Positions 28,740 to 37,495 of a stretch of DNA of 64,000 bases are shown in pieces. Where the stretch lies: contig CM068826.1 in the NCBI GenBank assembly GCA_028554795.2, forward strand, positions 107,105,602 through 107,169,601. The letters are read 5' to 3'. This DNA is from Sinohyriopsis cumingii (Eukaryota > Mollusca > Bivalvia > Unionida > Unionidae). Under the pieces are notes generated by a model. It saw nothing but the letters and a program-made list of their open reading frames with translations, was not told the DNA's origin and made no database searches. A program made the position numbers and the translations under genes. The first letter of the stretch is position 1; the number at the start of each line of letters is the position of its first letter.

Positions 28740-29195
28740 CTAAATCCTCTTTGGTCTGACACAAGAAATGTACTCTTTGCACAAACATGGTTTCACTTCA
28801 GTGTCGAATTTAAATCGTTGAGTCACTAATCTACACATTACAATTCGTTCAGAAGTTTCCTCTTTCACTAAGTTGACATTGTGTTCAAGATGTTGGTAAT
28901 TCGTTAACTCTTCCTCTGGAATTCGATGCAGTACGTTTACAATGATGTAACTACAATCGTCCATACCAAACCAATCCTTTTTAAAACTAGAGGATCGTTG
29001 ATCAATGTCTGTCCGATGGAACACTTTCAATTGAATCAATCCTTGTATAGCCTTCAGGTACCAGTGGTTCAAACACCGGTGACGTAACGGATGCAATTGT
29101 TCTTTACGTTTCACTTGTATTTTGACCAGTTCTCGATAAATGCGTTCTCTCAACTCCACAGGCAAAGCACAAATGTTCTCTTGTAAAGTATCCAT
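28740..29195 (-). CDS. F-box-like protein, tandem copy 1 (Polinton B)
   Basis: 151 aa, with the same opening as its neighbour (ALPVELRERIYRELVKIQVK) and the same HWYLKAI segment, diverging afterwards. The two copies lie head to tail on the minus strand between the BIR genes and the membrane protein. A recent duplication followed by fast change is likely. Family call uncertain. Confidence 0.45.
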   Translation of the reverse strand: MDTLQENICALPVELRERIYRELVKIQVKRKEQLHPLRHRCLNHWYLKAIQGLIQLKVFHRTDIDQRSSSFKKDWFGMDDCSYIIVNVLHRIPEEELTNYQHLEHNVNLVKEETSERIVMCRLVTQRFKFDTEVKPCLCKEYISCVRPKRI

Positions 29196-29223
29196 GAACA
29201 GATTATTATGGTAAGAAGTTACT

Positions 29224-29961
29224 TCAATGTCTCGGTCCCACTAAGGGTAAGTAATGACAATTCGGTGACCATCGAGCATGTTCTACGTAGGCCGAATCTT
29301 GCGGTTCCCAGTGGTGAAGTGACACACCACAACTGAAGCACTTGACTTTATCTCCTTCGCCCAAGTAGAAAAATCCGGCTCTGGCTAATTCTTCGGGGGT
29401 CGGTCCTCCCAGATACTTTGGCCATTTTCCTTTGAACGATTGAAGACGATTTTCAAAGTCGCAGTATTCCGACAAACGCACAGGGAACGAATATTCGTCT
29501 TTCACAGGTTCGTTTCGATGAGGGTTGGGTGACAGGAACAGGAGTTTGCTCAGGGCTGGATGACATCCGTAGGGGGGTAGACGTGAAGGTCGACATTCCC
29601 CTTTAAACCCGGTAAAATGTCTAAGAGGACGAGCGGCATCGCTTTCACATCCCTCAGGTTTGACACGCACAGCATCACTTTCCATGACAGGGGCAGTGAG
29701 AACAAAGTTCCCATGATGCTTTACGGCATCGCTCAGGTCACAACGTACAGCATCGGTCCCATCGCAAGGCTCACAATCGCACTCGTTTGCAAACTCCGTT
29801 GCGCAATTACAATGGTAACCACATGGACAATCGCAGTTTCCTTCCGGACATTTTCCGTCGCAATGCCTGGGTCTTATCCATCCAGTATTAGTCACACTAG
29901 AGGAAGATACAACTTTTTTACAATCCCCAAACTGAAACGATGTCTTTTTCAAAGTATTCAT
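29224..29961 (-). CDS. BIR-domain IAP-like protein 2 (Polinton B)
   Basis: 245 aa. The C-terminal 75 residues are a baculovirus-IAP repeat: RLQSFKGKWPKY, LARAGFFYLGEGDKVKCFSCG, then HHWEPQDSAYVEHARWSPNC, with the Cys-Cys-His-Cys zinc ligands. The N-terminal half is Cys-rich (CDGKCPEGNCDCPCGYHCNC) and not recognised. There is no RING. BIR proteins block caspases or act in signalling; in a virus-like element an anti-death role is the obvious guess. Looks whole; C keeps only traces. Confidence 0.85.
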   Translation of the reverse strand: MNTLKKTSFQFGDCKKVVSSSSVTNTGWIRPRHCDGKCPEGNCDCPCGYHCNCATEFANECDCEPCDGTDAVRCDLSDAVKHHGNFVLTAPVMESDAVRVKPEGCESDAARPLRHFTGFKGECRPSRLPPYGCHPALSKLLFLSPNPHRNEPVKDEYSFPVRLSEYCDFENRLQSFKGKWPKYLGGPTPEELARAGFFYLGEGDKVKCFSCGVSLHHWEPQDSAYVEHARWSPNCHYLPLVGPRH

Positions 29962-30020
29962 CTTGTTCGCTCGGTCTTGGTAGTCCCAATGAACTATCGA
30001 TCTTGACCATAGCCCCCTTT

Positions 30021-30479
30021 TTATACTAGTCGCAATGCAGTCTCCAGCTTGTACATCTTTCCTTTTTTACGTTTTTTATGTCTTGTTTCGGAAGGTACCG
30101 TCTCTAAGGTACCGTCAACATTGTACCGTAGTGTAATGGGTGGAAAGGCCATAGAAAGGTAAGGGCAGTGCGGAGAGCATCGAGTATGTTCCAGAATAGC
30201 TGAATCTTTATAGATACATAGATCCATTCGTAACTTCAGTCCGCAAGCGAAACACTGTACCTCGTATCCCAATCCTGACTCAGGTCCCAAGTAGACAAAT
30301 CCTGTTCTAGCTAAAACATGCGAAGAAGGTAATCCTTCCCTATCCGTAGGCCATTTCTGAAACGTGTCCAATCGACGGGCACAATCACAATAGTCAGGTA
30401 AGAAGACTCGAAAATGGTAGGGTTTGAACTTGGAGTTCTCATCGGGTTTCTCACTCGATTCTTGCTGTGGCGAAGTCAT
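30021..30479 (-). CDS. BIR-domain IAP-like protein 1 (Polinton B)
   Basis: 152 aa. A single BIR covers residues 30-112: RLDTFQKWPTDREG, ARTGFVYLGPESGLGYEVQC, CFACGLKLRMDL, then ILEHTRCSPHCPYL, with the Cys/Cys/His/Cys set. A basic tail (RHKKRKKGKMYK) follows. It lies between PolB and BIR protein 2 on the same strand. A host-derived apoptosis inhibitor is likely by family. No RING or CARD. Looks whole. Confidence 0.83.
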   Translation of the reverse strand: MTSPQQESSEKPDENSKFKPYHFRVFLPDYCDCARRLDTFQKWPTDREGLPSSHVLARTGFVYLGPESGLGYEVQCFACGLKLRMDLCIYKDSAILEHTRCSPHCPYLSMAFPPITLRYNVDGTLETVPSETRHKKRKKGKMYKLETALRLV

Positions 30480-30502
30480 CTTTCTGGTGGGTGGCTATCC
30501 TC

Positions 30503-33500
30503 TTACAACCAATGTTTTATACCAACGTGTCCATACGGTAAGGTAAAATGATTGGGAAGTCGAACTCGCTTCTGGTACACGATTTGATAAACTTTTTCCA
30601 AAGGTCGACTGACGATGTGGTGAGTGGGTAAGCGCACAATCTTGTTCGGCTGGTGAGTGGTCACTTTAAAGTTTCCATCCTCTCCCGATTGCAAGGCTTC
30701 TTTCAATACCCCAAAGTTGACCACACGACTGGTACGATAATTCAGAGTCAGTCCTTTCACTTTGCACGTCGTGTGCACTTCTCCTTGTTTGTCACGGTAT
30801 TCGTAGCCGTAATTTTTGGGACCGCCACTGACGAAACTTAGAATCTTGTCGTCGGTATGCTCGTCTGTCCAGGCTCCTAAACGGTCTCCTTCGATGCTAG
30901 GGTGATGTTGAATCGGGTGATGGATGTAAATGCAACTGTCCGTGTCAAAGTACAGGACGCGTTCTTCTAACAGTTCTAAAGCTTCGTACAATTTTAAGCG
31001 AGCATGGGCTGTCACGTAAGCCGCAATGATGACATTTCCAAAAGGGTCGTCTTGTACAAAGTCCAGATCTTCTTCGTAATTGACCAAGATCAAATTCTCT
31101 CGAACGACGTCCACGTGTTTCATGTATTTGGTTTTGTCGTGAATCATCTGGAAGTAGCGGGAAGGTTCTGTCAAATATTCCGTCTTGGGTAAACACGGTC
31201 GTTGTGCCATTTTACCCCACAAGCAATTTAACATCACTTTGGCAAACGATCGCCTGCCTTCGTTTTTTTCGATGTGGTCTAAAGTGATGCCTTCTTGTTC
31301 GTAGTATTTCTCTTTGAATTTTATTTGGTCTTCGGGAGTGTGACACCAGGAAGGATAGCCGCTGGCTTCTTGCTTCAGTTTCAAAAAGGCATCCACGTAG
31401 TCTGCGAAAATGCCTTTCTGAGTAGGGTCACCCTTGTGGTATTGTTGTGTCTTGGGAAAGTGGCAAATTTCGTACACTTCTAACAGTTGGTATCCCATGT
31501 CCAGAGCTTTGAACAATTCTACGCTGACCCAGGTTCCCGTCAAGGCACGTTCTTCCTGGCTGTGCTGACAAGGTTGATCTTGGTTGCACGTTTCGGCACA
31601 AGTACGGCACAAGGGAAACATCAGTTTGCCTTGACAATGGTGAGGTAAGACGGGATGGTATAGGTTCGTGGGAGGCAAAACTTTACACTTGATCAAGCCT
31701 TCGTATTGTCGAATGTTTTTCAGGTCAATGTGTTCCGTGAACAATTGCGGGTGCCCTACAGGAAAGCGACAATATTTGCACACGTAGGGATACAGCGAAC
31801 ACACGTCCAAGTATTTGATTTCTTCTCCTTTCTCTTCGTCGGCTTGGTACAGCAAACAGGTGGCATTGGTCCTTCCTCCGTACAAACTATCCCTCGGGTT
31901 CAGCGGGTCCATGAACTGGTAACTTTCCACGAGGCGTTTAAACTCGGGATCGGTTTTCATACGGTGATCGTACTCGTGTTCCCACATTTCCACCACTTGG
32001 TATCCTTCTTGTTCCAACTTTAGGCGCCGCTGACAAGTGTCCTGGTACAAGTCTTCCATGGTTCGTTGCAAAAACTGATTTTTGGTGCTACAATCAGGGT
32101 AACAGACGGGACATCCGTGAAATAAGCAACCGTTAAACTCGTACACGATCTTGGGGTTTTCTAAGTCCCAGCCATCGACCGAATACGTTCCGATGGTCTT
32201 TTCGCCCCCTCCGTTGCGGGCATGCTGAATCCACTTGTCTTCCTTGTCGCACAAGTAATGTAACCAACGTAGGGCTTTGACCGAGTATTGACGTTTGACA
32301 AAGTGGGTCGTTTGAGGACTGATGACAGCCACGGTCTTTTCAGGCATGAATCGTTGGCGGTACACTAAGGAACACGCTTTGGCAATGGTGCAAGCTTCTT
32401 TCAAAGGATCGACCCCTCCGTGTTCCATGAACAGTTCTCGAAATTTTCCACAGCAACGCCGTAAAATGTCCACGTCGGAACGACAATACTTTAGCATTTC
32501 TTCCTGAAAGTCGAAAGGGTCCGAGGCGTGAATCTGGTACCAAGTGTAGAAAGCTTCTCGTTGTTCGGTACGCATGTTGTCGGGGTCGTAATAGTGAGCC
32601 TCGGGCAAATGGGGTAGAACGGCGTGTTGATTGGCTTCCGTATTGAAAAAGTGTGGAAAATACCCTTTAGCCATTTCTGTCATTCCAAACGTTTTAGGCA
32701 TTCGACTCAAAGGCATGGCCAAGTAACTCATCGAATCTTTAAACTGTACTTGTCCCACTTGCATGAAAATGATTTTGGCTCCGTTCAAAGTCACTTTAGG
32801 ACGCTCGGTGCCTTGTTCCGTATAATACCTCAAAAGAAACTGTCCATCGTATCCGGAGAAATTGTGAGCCATCACCGTGGCATGACGATGACAATCTCCG
32901 TAACGTTCGATATCCTCTTGACTCCACGTCTTGTCGATGGGGTCTAAGACCCATTGGGCAAAATCGGCTAACGTGTTTGGTCCCCGAAAGATTTTTTCAC
33001 GCCCTCCGGGAATCTTGCTGCAGTGAGGGCAATGACTGAAGATAAGTTCTTGAATGCACTTTTCGCACGCTCGATGAGCCACGCAGAAATTAGGAATGTG
33101 AATGCCAGTCTCTTGCATGCATTCGAAATCGAAAAAGATGAAATTGCCTTTCTTCTTGTGACCGTCCTCTTTCTCTGGTGGGGGTTGGTATTTTTGCACG
33201 TAACATTGGTGTTCCAAGTCCACGATGTGGTGACAAATGTGACATTTTTTCTTTCCTGAACATACGTGTGCCTTGGTATTATTGGTACGTATGACTTGTC
33301 CACACGCGGGGCACAATCTCAGCAGTTGACAAGCGCATTTCTTCTGTGAACCTTGCGTCTTCAAATGTTGTTGGTAACAGGTAGGGCTGACAAACGTGCG
33401 CAGACAAGTGGAACAAGGCACTGGTTCTTCGCTCAGACAGGGTGGAGAGGCCAAACATCCTGAGCATTTCCATCCACAATGTTTGTGTTGCTCTCGATTA

Positions 33501-34540
33501 TTATAACCATAGTCACATTTCTCACAATAATAAACATATCCCAGGAATCCAGTGATACTGGTAATGGTATCGAAATGGTCATCGTGATGATAAAGGTGAA
33601 TGTATTTTCCGTCCTTAAAATCTTGGCCTCGAAACAATAGAGGCCCGCGCATTTCTTGAGGGTGCACTTTCAAGGTGTATCGTGGAGCTAGGACATCTTG
33701 CAATTTTTGCATCTCGAGAATGCCACAGGGTGTGTCTTTGGGCAGTCCGGCTTGTTGTAACAGGAGTTCTGCTTCGTTTCGTTGTTTGGCTCGGTCGGAA
33801 CGTTGAATAGTGTTCCAGGTTCTTTTCCATTCTACCGTGTCGTTCTTGTTGGCATAGGTTCGTCCCACCACGATGGCACGGGCTAAACACATCTGGTCAT
33901 GAGGGTTGTTAATTCGGACGAGACTCGTTTTGGTGTTGCGAAGGTCGTCCACCAATGACATCTTTTTGCGTCCTGTCCCTTGAGGAGGAGAGACGTGGGT
34001 CATGTCCAGTGTGGCTTTACCATCGGTGATGTCAAACTGATCATTAGATTGTTGTACGTGTTGAATCTTGTCCATGACTTTGGAAGCAGTCAATTCTGCA
34101 GGGGTGCTAAACTCAATCCAAACAGGGGATTTCAAACCGTCGTGTTGTATGGAAAGTCTCAAGCGATCGTCTTCTTTGGGTTGACATTGTCGCTTGAGTG
34201 CAGTGAGCAAAGAATCCCACACCTCAGTGATGAACACTTCTGCTTTCTCTAACGGCACTTCAGCCTTGAAATCTTTAAACTTCACCGTGTATTTGTAAGC
34301 CGTGGTTCTAAATTTTCTAGAGGAGCGCTTTTCCGTCTCTCGAATGGAATAGTACTTTTCAGGGTTGACAAAGGGTGGTGAACTTGGTTTAGAGGGTTCG
34401 GATTCTGGTTCACTCATGTCCTCTTCAAAATCACTGGCATGAATTTGTGCCAAGATTTCAGCCCTGGTACGAGGCGATAGATCACGTTTCTGCCTCTTAC
34501 TTTCTTCTTCTTTCTTCTCGAATGAATGGGATCGTTTCAT
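30503..34540 (-). CDS. Protein-primed type DNA polymerase B (Polinton B)
   Basis: 1345 aa. After a Lys/Glu-rich start comes a domain with QMCLARAIVVGRTYANKND, then a Cys/His cluster (about residues 345-450). The exonuclease motifs follow at about 470 (FFDFECM), 557 (MAHNFSGYDG) and 683 (YCRSDVDILRRC). Polymerase motifs lie at about 908 (YLDVCSLYPY), 1105 (MLNCLWGKMAQR) and 1197 (YFDTDSCIYI). This is the replicative enzyme of Polintons. It shares a divergent promoter with the zinc-knuckle gene. Looks whole. Confidence 0.95.
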   Translation of the reverse strand: MKRSHSFEKKEEESKRQKRDLSPRTRAEILAQIHASDFEEDMSEPESEPSKPSSPPFVNPEKYYSIRETEKRSSRKFRTTAYKYTVKFKDFKAEVPLEKAEVFITEVWDSLLTALKRQCQPKEDDRLRLSIQHDGLKSPVWIEFSTPAELTASKVMDKIQHVQQSNDQFDITDGKATLDMTHVSPPQGTGRKKMSLVDDLRNTKTSLVRINNPHDQMCLARAIVVGRTYANKNDTVEWKRTWNTIQRSDRAKQRNEAELLLQQAGLPKDTPCGILEMQKLQDVLAPRYTLKVHPQEMRGPLLFRGQDFKDGKYIHLYHHDDHFDTITSITGFLGYVYYCEKCDYGYNNREQHKHCGWKCSGCLASPPCLSEEPVPCSTCLRTFVSPTCYQQHLKTQGSQKKCACQLLRLCPACGQVIRTNNTKAHVCSGKKKCHICHHIVDLEHQCYVQKYQPPPEKEDGHKKKGNFIFFDFECMQETGIHIPNFCVAHRACEKCIQELIFSHCPHCSKIPGGREKIFRGPNTLADFAQWVLDPIDKTWSQEDIERYGDCHRHATVMAHNFSGYDGQFLLRYYTEQGTERPKVTLNGAKIIFMQVGQVQFKDSMSYLAMPLSRMPKTFGMTEMAKGYFPHFFNTEANQHAVLPHLPEAHYYDPDNMRTEQREAFYTWYQIHASDPFDFQEEMLKYCRSDVDILRRCCGKFRELFMEHGGVDPLKEACTIAKACSLVYRQRFMPEKTVAVISPQTTHFVKRQYSVKALRWLHYLCDKEDKWIQHARNGGGEKTIGTYSVDGWDLENPKIVYEFNGCLFHGCPVCYPDCSTKNQFLQRTMEDLYQDTCQRRLKLEQEGYQVVEMWEHEYDHRMKTDPEFKRLVESYQFMDPLNPRDSLYGGRTNATCLLYQADEEKGEEIKYLDVCSLYPYVCKYCRFPVGHPQLFTEHIDLKNIRQYEGLIKCKVLPPTNLYHPVLPHHCQGKLMFPLCRTCAETCNQDQPCQHSQEERALTGTWVSVELFKALDMGYQLLEVYEICHFPKTQQYHKGDPTQKGIFADYVDAFLKLKQEASGYPSWCHTPEDQIKFKEKYYEQEGITLDHIEKNEGRRSFAKVMLNCLWGKMAQRPCLPKTEYLTEPSRYFQMIHDKTKYMKHVDVVRENLILVNYEEDLDFVQDDPFGNVIIAAYVTAHARLKLYEALELLEERVLYFDTDSCIYIHHPIQHHPSIEGDRLGAWTDEHTDDKILSFVSGGPKNYGYEYRDKQGEVHTTCKVKGLTLNYRTSRVVNFGVLKEALQSGEDGNFKVTTHQPNKIVRLPTHHIVSRPLEKVYQIVYQKRVRLPNHFTLPYGHVGIKHWL

Positions 34541-34674
34541 CTTGAAAGCAAAAAGTCAAATGACTCAAGTTCAAACACCATAAACTACTTTATAGTCATA
34601 GCAGACCAGCGTATATAAAAGGGTGTGTGTCTTGTCCTTTCACTATTCATTTCACTCTCAAGCCGAGCACAACG
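34541..34674. promoter_or_regulatory. Divergent promoter of PolB and zinc-knuckle genes (B)
   Basis: TATATAAAA at 34612-34620 faces the plus-strand zinc-knuckle gene, and TATAAA on the minus strand at 34588-34593 faces PolB. About 20 bp separate them, with 55 bp to each ATG. The C copy (37496-37629) keeps both boxes. Confidence 0.75.
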
Positions 34675-35148
34675 ATGGAAGAGACTAACCAGATGGAACG
34701 TTTCGTCAGAGCTTTGCGAGGGGTCATTAGAAACTTCTCTTCAGACCAGCCTACGGACTACTCTCCTTCCTTTAGAGATAAAAGTCAAGATACTTGCTAT
34801 ATCTGTCAGAAGAAAGGGCATTGGTCTTCAGAGTGTCCAGACCGTCAAAAAAGAACAAAAACAGGGGCTAAAAAAGACAAAAGTCAAGATACCTGTTATT
34901 ATTGTAAAGAAAAAGGACATTGGTCTCCAGACTGCCCAAAAAAGAAACAAGAGGAATCAGAAGAAAAGAGGAATTCTTCAGAAGAAGAGAGGGATTCTTC
35001 AGAGGAAGAGAGGGATTCTTCTGAGGAAGAAAGAAGACAGGTGAAGAAAAAGAAACAGGAGAAAAAAAGAAAAAGGGAAGAAAGCGAGGAGGAAGAAGAA
35101 GAGGAAAAGAGTGTGACGGTGAAAAAATTCAAAAAACAGAGAGACTAA
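34675..35148 (+). CDS. Two-zinc-knuckle protein (Polinton B)
   Basis: 158 aa from the ATG at 34675. Two CCHC knuckles, CYICQKKGHWSSEC and CYYCKEKGHWSPDC, suggest binding of single-stranded DNA or RNA. They are followed by NSSEEERDSSEEE repeats and a very basic end (KKKQEKKRKREE). Before the knuckles lies a short helix (MERFVRALRGVIRNFSS). Possible roles are single-strand binding in replication or RNA handling. It ends with an AATAAA signal rather than a hairpin. Looks whole. Confidence 0.75.
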   Translation: MEETNQMERFVRALRGVIRNFSSDQPTDYSPSFRDKSQDTCYICQKKGHWSSECPDRQKRTKTGAKKDKSQDTCYYCKEKGHWSPDCPKKKQEESEEKRNSSEEERDSSEEERDSSEEERRQVKKKKQEKKRKREESEEEEEEEKSVTVKKFKKQRD

Positions 35149-35234
35149 ACAAGGAGACAGAAGAAGACAATGAACTTTTAAATTAAAGTGCTGTGTTGTG
35201 AATTGTGAATTGGATTGTAAAAAATGGAGAAAAG

Positions 35235-35240
35235 AATAAA
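35235..35240 (+). terminator. AATAAA signal of the zinc-knuckle gene (B)
   Basis: AATAAA 87 nt after the stop at 35148. No histone-type hairpin lies on the plus strand here, so this gene uses the usual poly(A) signal. Confidence 0.65.
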
Positions 35241-35405
35241 TGAATGATATAAGGTAAGAGTCATTGAGTTTTGATTTTAAAATAAGAAGCTACACTCACG
35301 CACTCATACACAGACACGTACTATAAGGGTAAAATGGGTGAGTTTTTTTTTTTTTTTTGAGTTATTGACAAATTGAAATTGTATTTCTTTTCGAGAAATG
35401 TGGGT

Positions 35406-35421
35406 GGCCCTGAAAAGGGCC
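35406..35421 (-). terminator. Histone-type 3' stem-loop, MTETQ gene of B
   Basis: Minus strand GGCCCTTTTCAGGGCC, then ACCCACATTTCTCGAAAAGA. It starts 28 nt after the stop at 35449. Confidence 0.88.
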
Positions 35422-35448
35422 TTTTTTCTTCATGGTGTAGGGGTGAGT

Positions 35449-36014
35449 TTAAGCAATCAATTTTAACTGCCTTAAGCCTTTGCCACGGCCAAGGCCTACT
35501 TCTGGACTGCGTAATGTTGATGATGACTGGGTTGAAATCACTAAGGGTGGTACGGTAGGCTTCGTCACAGGGTTGACATGTTTGGCTCGGGAAGGTCGTA
35601 TTCTCTTTGGTCGTGATAAAGAAGTCTGATACATTTGTTTCAGACTTCTTAACTCCGCTAAAATGTCCAACAGTACCGTGACCGTTTGATTTTCACCCTC
35701 TTGTTTCTTTGCTGCTACTTCTTCTTGCTGTTGTTTTTTTCTTACCTCTTCTTCTTGTTGCTGTTGCTGTAGGAGAAAAGCCTGTTCCGCTTCCTTTTGT
35801 CGTTGTATAAATTTCTCCAATTCTTCTTTCTGTCTCTGTCTAAAATTCTCCACTTGCGGTAATGAAGAAGGTAACGAAGGTCCGGAACAAATTCTTGCGA
35901 GGAGAGAAAATCCACAAAATCCCAATTCACCTCTTCTGAAAGTAAGTCCGGGTTCCCTTGGGCGGTCTCCCCTGCTGGTGCACCCCACTGGATCGTTTTC
36001 TGAGTTTCCGTCAT
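35449..36014 (-). pseudogene. MTETQ coiled-coil protein (Polinton B)
   Basis: Relative of the gene at 16028-16582. It has the acidic start (LLSEEVNWDFVDFL), a Gln/Glu coiled coil, a second helix (LLDILAELRSLKQMY) and the basic RPKRIRPSRAK segment. Start ATG at 36014, with the CRE-containing divergent promoter upstream. Broken, about one break. Confidence 0.65.
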
Positions 36015-36233
36015 GTTGAATCACTATCGCATAGATTGACTGCACACAAGCGCTAGCGAATCTATATTGACTACGTGACGTCACAGACTGCTCTCTTCGG
36101 ATTGGATGCGGGCTGACTGAATTCTGTAACGCGTGTTCGGATTGGTGAATGAACTCAATCCGTTTCAATCCTTTCTGTCCCTATAAATAAGCGCAGTTCA
36201 CTGCATTGATTCACCTATTCTCGGAGCCTCAAC
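36015..36233. promoter_or_regulatory. Divergent promoter with CRE (B)
   Basis: The CRE palindrome TGACGTCA is kept at 36076-36083, with a CCAAT box (as ATTGG) near 36098-36105. For the plus-strand 76-aa gene, CTATAAATA lies near 36181-36189, about 45 bp before the ATG. The layout is the same as in C at 15811-16027. Confidence 0.7.
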
Positions 36234-36464
36234 ATGTGGACCGACGTTGAATCTTCAACCCTTGTGTCAACAATGATGTTCAGGACGGACATGCTCATGT
36301 ATGTCCGATCGAAGTGGACCGTTGTCCACAGGACCAACAGCAGCCTGTGGATAAGAAGAGTCTATATAGAGAGACAAGGTTGCCTCAAGAGGACTCTGAT
36401 GTATGGCCCTGCTGTAAGACGAAGTTTGAGGAAAAGAAGATGTCGCAAATGCCCTTTATGTTAA
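36234..36464 (+). CDS. 76-aa basic terminal protein (Polinton B)
   Basis: MWTDVESSTLVSTMMFRTDM through RKRRCRKCPLC, the relative of 15580-15810 in C and equal in length. The basic tail has a C-x2-C-x3-C pattern that varies between copies. It points toward the terminal repeat and is followed 23 nt later by the histone-type hairpin in that repeat. Looks whole; function unknown. Confidence 0.7.
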   Translation: MWTDVESSTLVSTMMFRTDMLMYVRSKWTVVHRTNSSLWIRRVYIERQGCLKRTLMYGPAVRRSLRKRRCRKCPLC

Positions 36465-36481
36465 GGGCATATCAACATAAA

Positions 36482-36767
36482 CCAAAGGCCCTTTTCAGGG
36501 CCAGCCATATATCTCGAAAAGAGATAGCCTTGCCATTGCCTACCCCTTTTTTTAAAAAATTTTTTTTAAAATTTAAAAAAAAAAAATCCCATGTTAAATT
36601 CCCCTTGTACGTAGAGTGACCCACGATTTATTGCCATGTTAAATTCCCCTTGTACGTAGAGTGACCCACGATTTTTCGCCATGTTAAATTTCCATTGTAC
36701 GTAGAGTGACCCAGGGGTCCCTGTAATGCTAATTCCCATTGTACGTAGGGTGACCCCTTTCACTACT
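36482..36767. repeat. Right terminal inverted repeat of Polinton B
   Basis: Inverted copy of 16602-16888, with only small differences in the T/A tract. It ends CACTACT before the duplication CCAAAA at 36768-36773. Confidence 0.93.
36487..36502 (+). terminator. Histone-type 3' stem-loop, 76-aa gene of B
   Basis: Plus strand GGCCCTTTTCAGGGCC after AACCAAA, with CTCGAAAAGAGATAG downstream. It starts 23 nt after the stop at 36464. Confidence 0.85.
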
Positions 36768-36776
36768 CCAAAAAAA

Positions 36777-36792
36777 GGCCCTTTTCAGGGCC
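36777..36792 (+). terminator. Histone-type 3' stem-loop, MTETQ gene of C (displaced)
   Basis: Plus strand GGCCCTTTTCAGGGCC, then ACCCACTTCTCTCGAAAAGA. It belongs to the MTETQ gene ending at 16582; insertion of B put 20 kb between stop and hairpin. Without B the distance would be about 28 nt as in the other copy. Confidence 0.8.
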
Positions 36793-37042
36793 ACCCACTT
36801 CTCTCGAAAAGAGATAGCCTTTCAATTTGCCAATAACTCAAAAATCAACAAAAAAAACCCATTTTACCCTTATAGTACGTGTCTGTGTATGAGTGCGTGA
36901 GTGTAGCTTCTTATTTAAAATCAAAACTCAAAGACACTTACCTTATATAATTAATGTATTCTTTTCTCCATAGTTACAATCCAATTCACAATTCACAACG
37001 GAACACTTTATAAATTACATTCACTTCTTCTGTTTCTTTTTT
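36793..37042. other. Intergenic, 3' sides of MTETQ and zinc-knuckle genes (C)
   Basis: AT-rich 250 bp between convergent genes, equivalent to 35149-35405 of B. It contains a short CTCATACACAGACACG-type segment shared by both copies. No gene is seen. Confidence 0.5.
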
Positions 37043-37495
37043 TTACTCTCTCTTTTTTTTCAATTTCTTCACCGTCACAGTCTTTTCCTCCTCTTCCTCC
37101 TCACTTTCTTCCCTTCTTCTTTTCTTCTCCTGTTTCTTTTTCTTCACCTGGCTGCTTTCTTCCTCTGAAGAATCTCTCTCTTCTTCTGAAGAATCCCTCT
37201 TTTCTTCTGACTCCTCTTGTTTCTTTTTTGGGCAATCTGGAGACCAATGTCCTTTTTCTTGACAATAATAACAGGTATCTTGACTTTTGTCTTTTCTAGC
37301 CCCTGTTTTTTTTTTTCTTTTTTGACGGTCTGGACACTCTGAAGACCAATGCCCTTTCTTCTGACAGATATAGCAAGTATCTTGACTTTTATCTCGAAAG
37401 GAAGGAGAGTAGTCCGTCGACTGGTCTGAAGAGAATTTTCTAATGACCCCTCGCAAAGCTCTGATGAAACGTTCAATTTGGCTAGTCTCTTCCAT
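37043..37495 (-). CDS. Two-zinc-knuckle protein (Polinton C)
   Basis: About 150 aa from the ATG at 37495 (MEETSQIERFIRALRGVIRK). It has the same two CCHC knuckles (CYICQKKGHWSSEC, CYYCQEKGHWSPDC), a shorter Ser/Glu repeat and a basic end. The main difference from the B copy is the number of DSSEEER units, as expected for a slippage-prone repeat. It shares the divergent promoter with PolB. Looks whole. Confidence 0.72.
   Translation of the reverse strand: MEETSQIERFIRALRGVIRKFSSDQSTDYSPSFRDKSQDTCYICQKKGHWSSECPDRQKRKKKTGARKDKSQDTCYYCQEKGHWSPDCPKKKQEESEEKRDSSEEERDSSEEESSQVKKKKQEKKRRREESEEEEEEKTVTVKKLKKKRE

Larger units (their letters stand above)
16602..36767 (-). mobile_element. Polinton B (inner element, nested in C)
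   Basis: The ends are inverted copies, AGTAGTGAAAGGGGTCACCC on the left and its complement ending CACTACT on the right. The 6-bp duplication CCAAAA lies at 16596-16601 and 36768-36773. Length 20,166 bp; the gene set reads mostly on the minus strand. PolB, ATPase, integrase, major capsid and protease look whole; about three breaks are seen elsewhere. B is a close relative of C with an extra BIR/F-box module. As it sits inside C it inserted later. Confidence 0.95.

Noticed and set aside
34675-35148. Zinc-knuckle protein as a retroviral Gag
   Set aside because: No capsid domain, reverse transcriptase or LTR nearby; it is part of a Polinton with a divergent PolB promoter.
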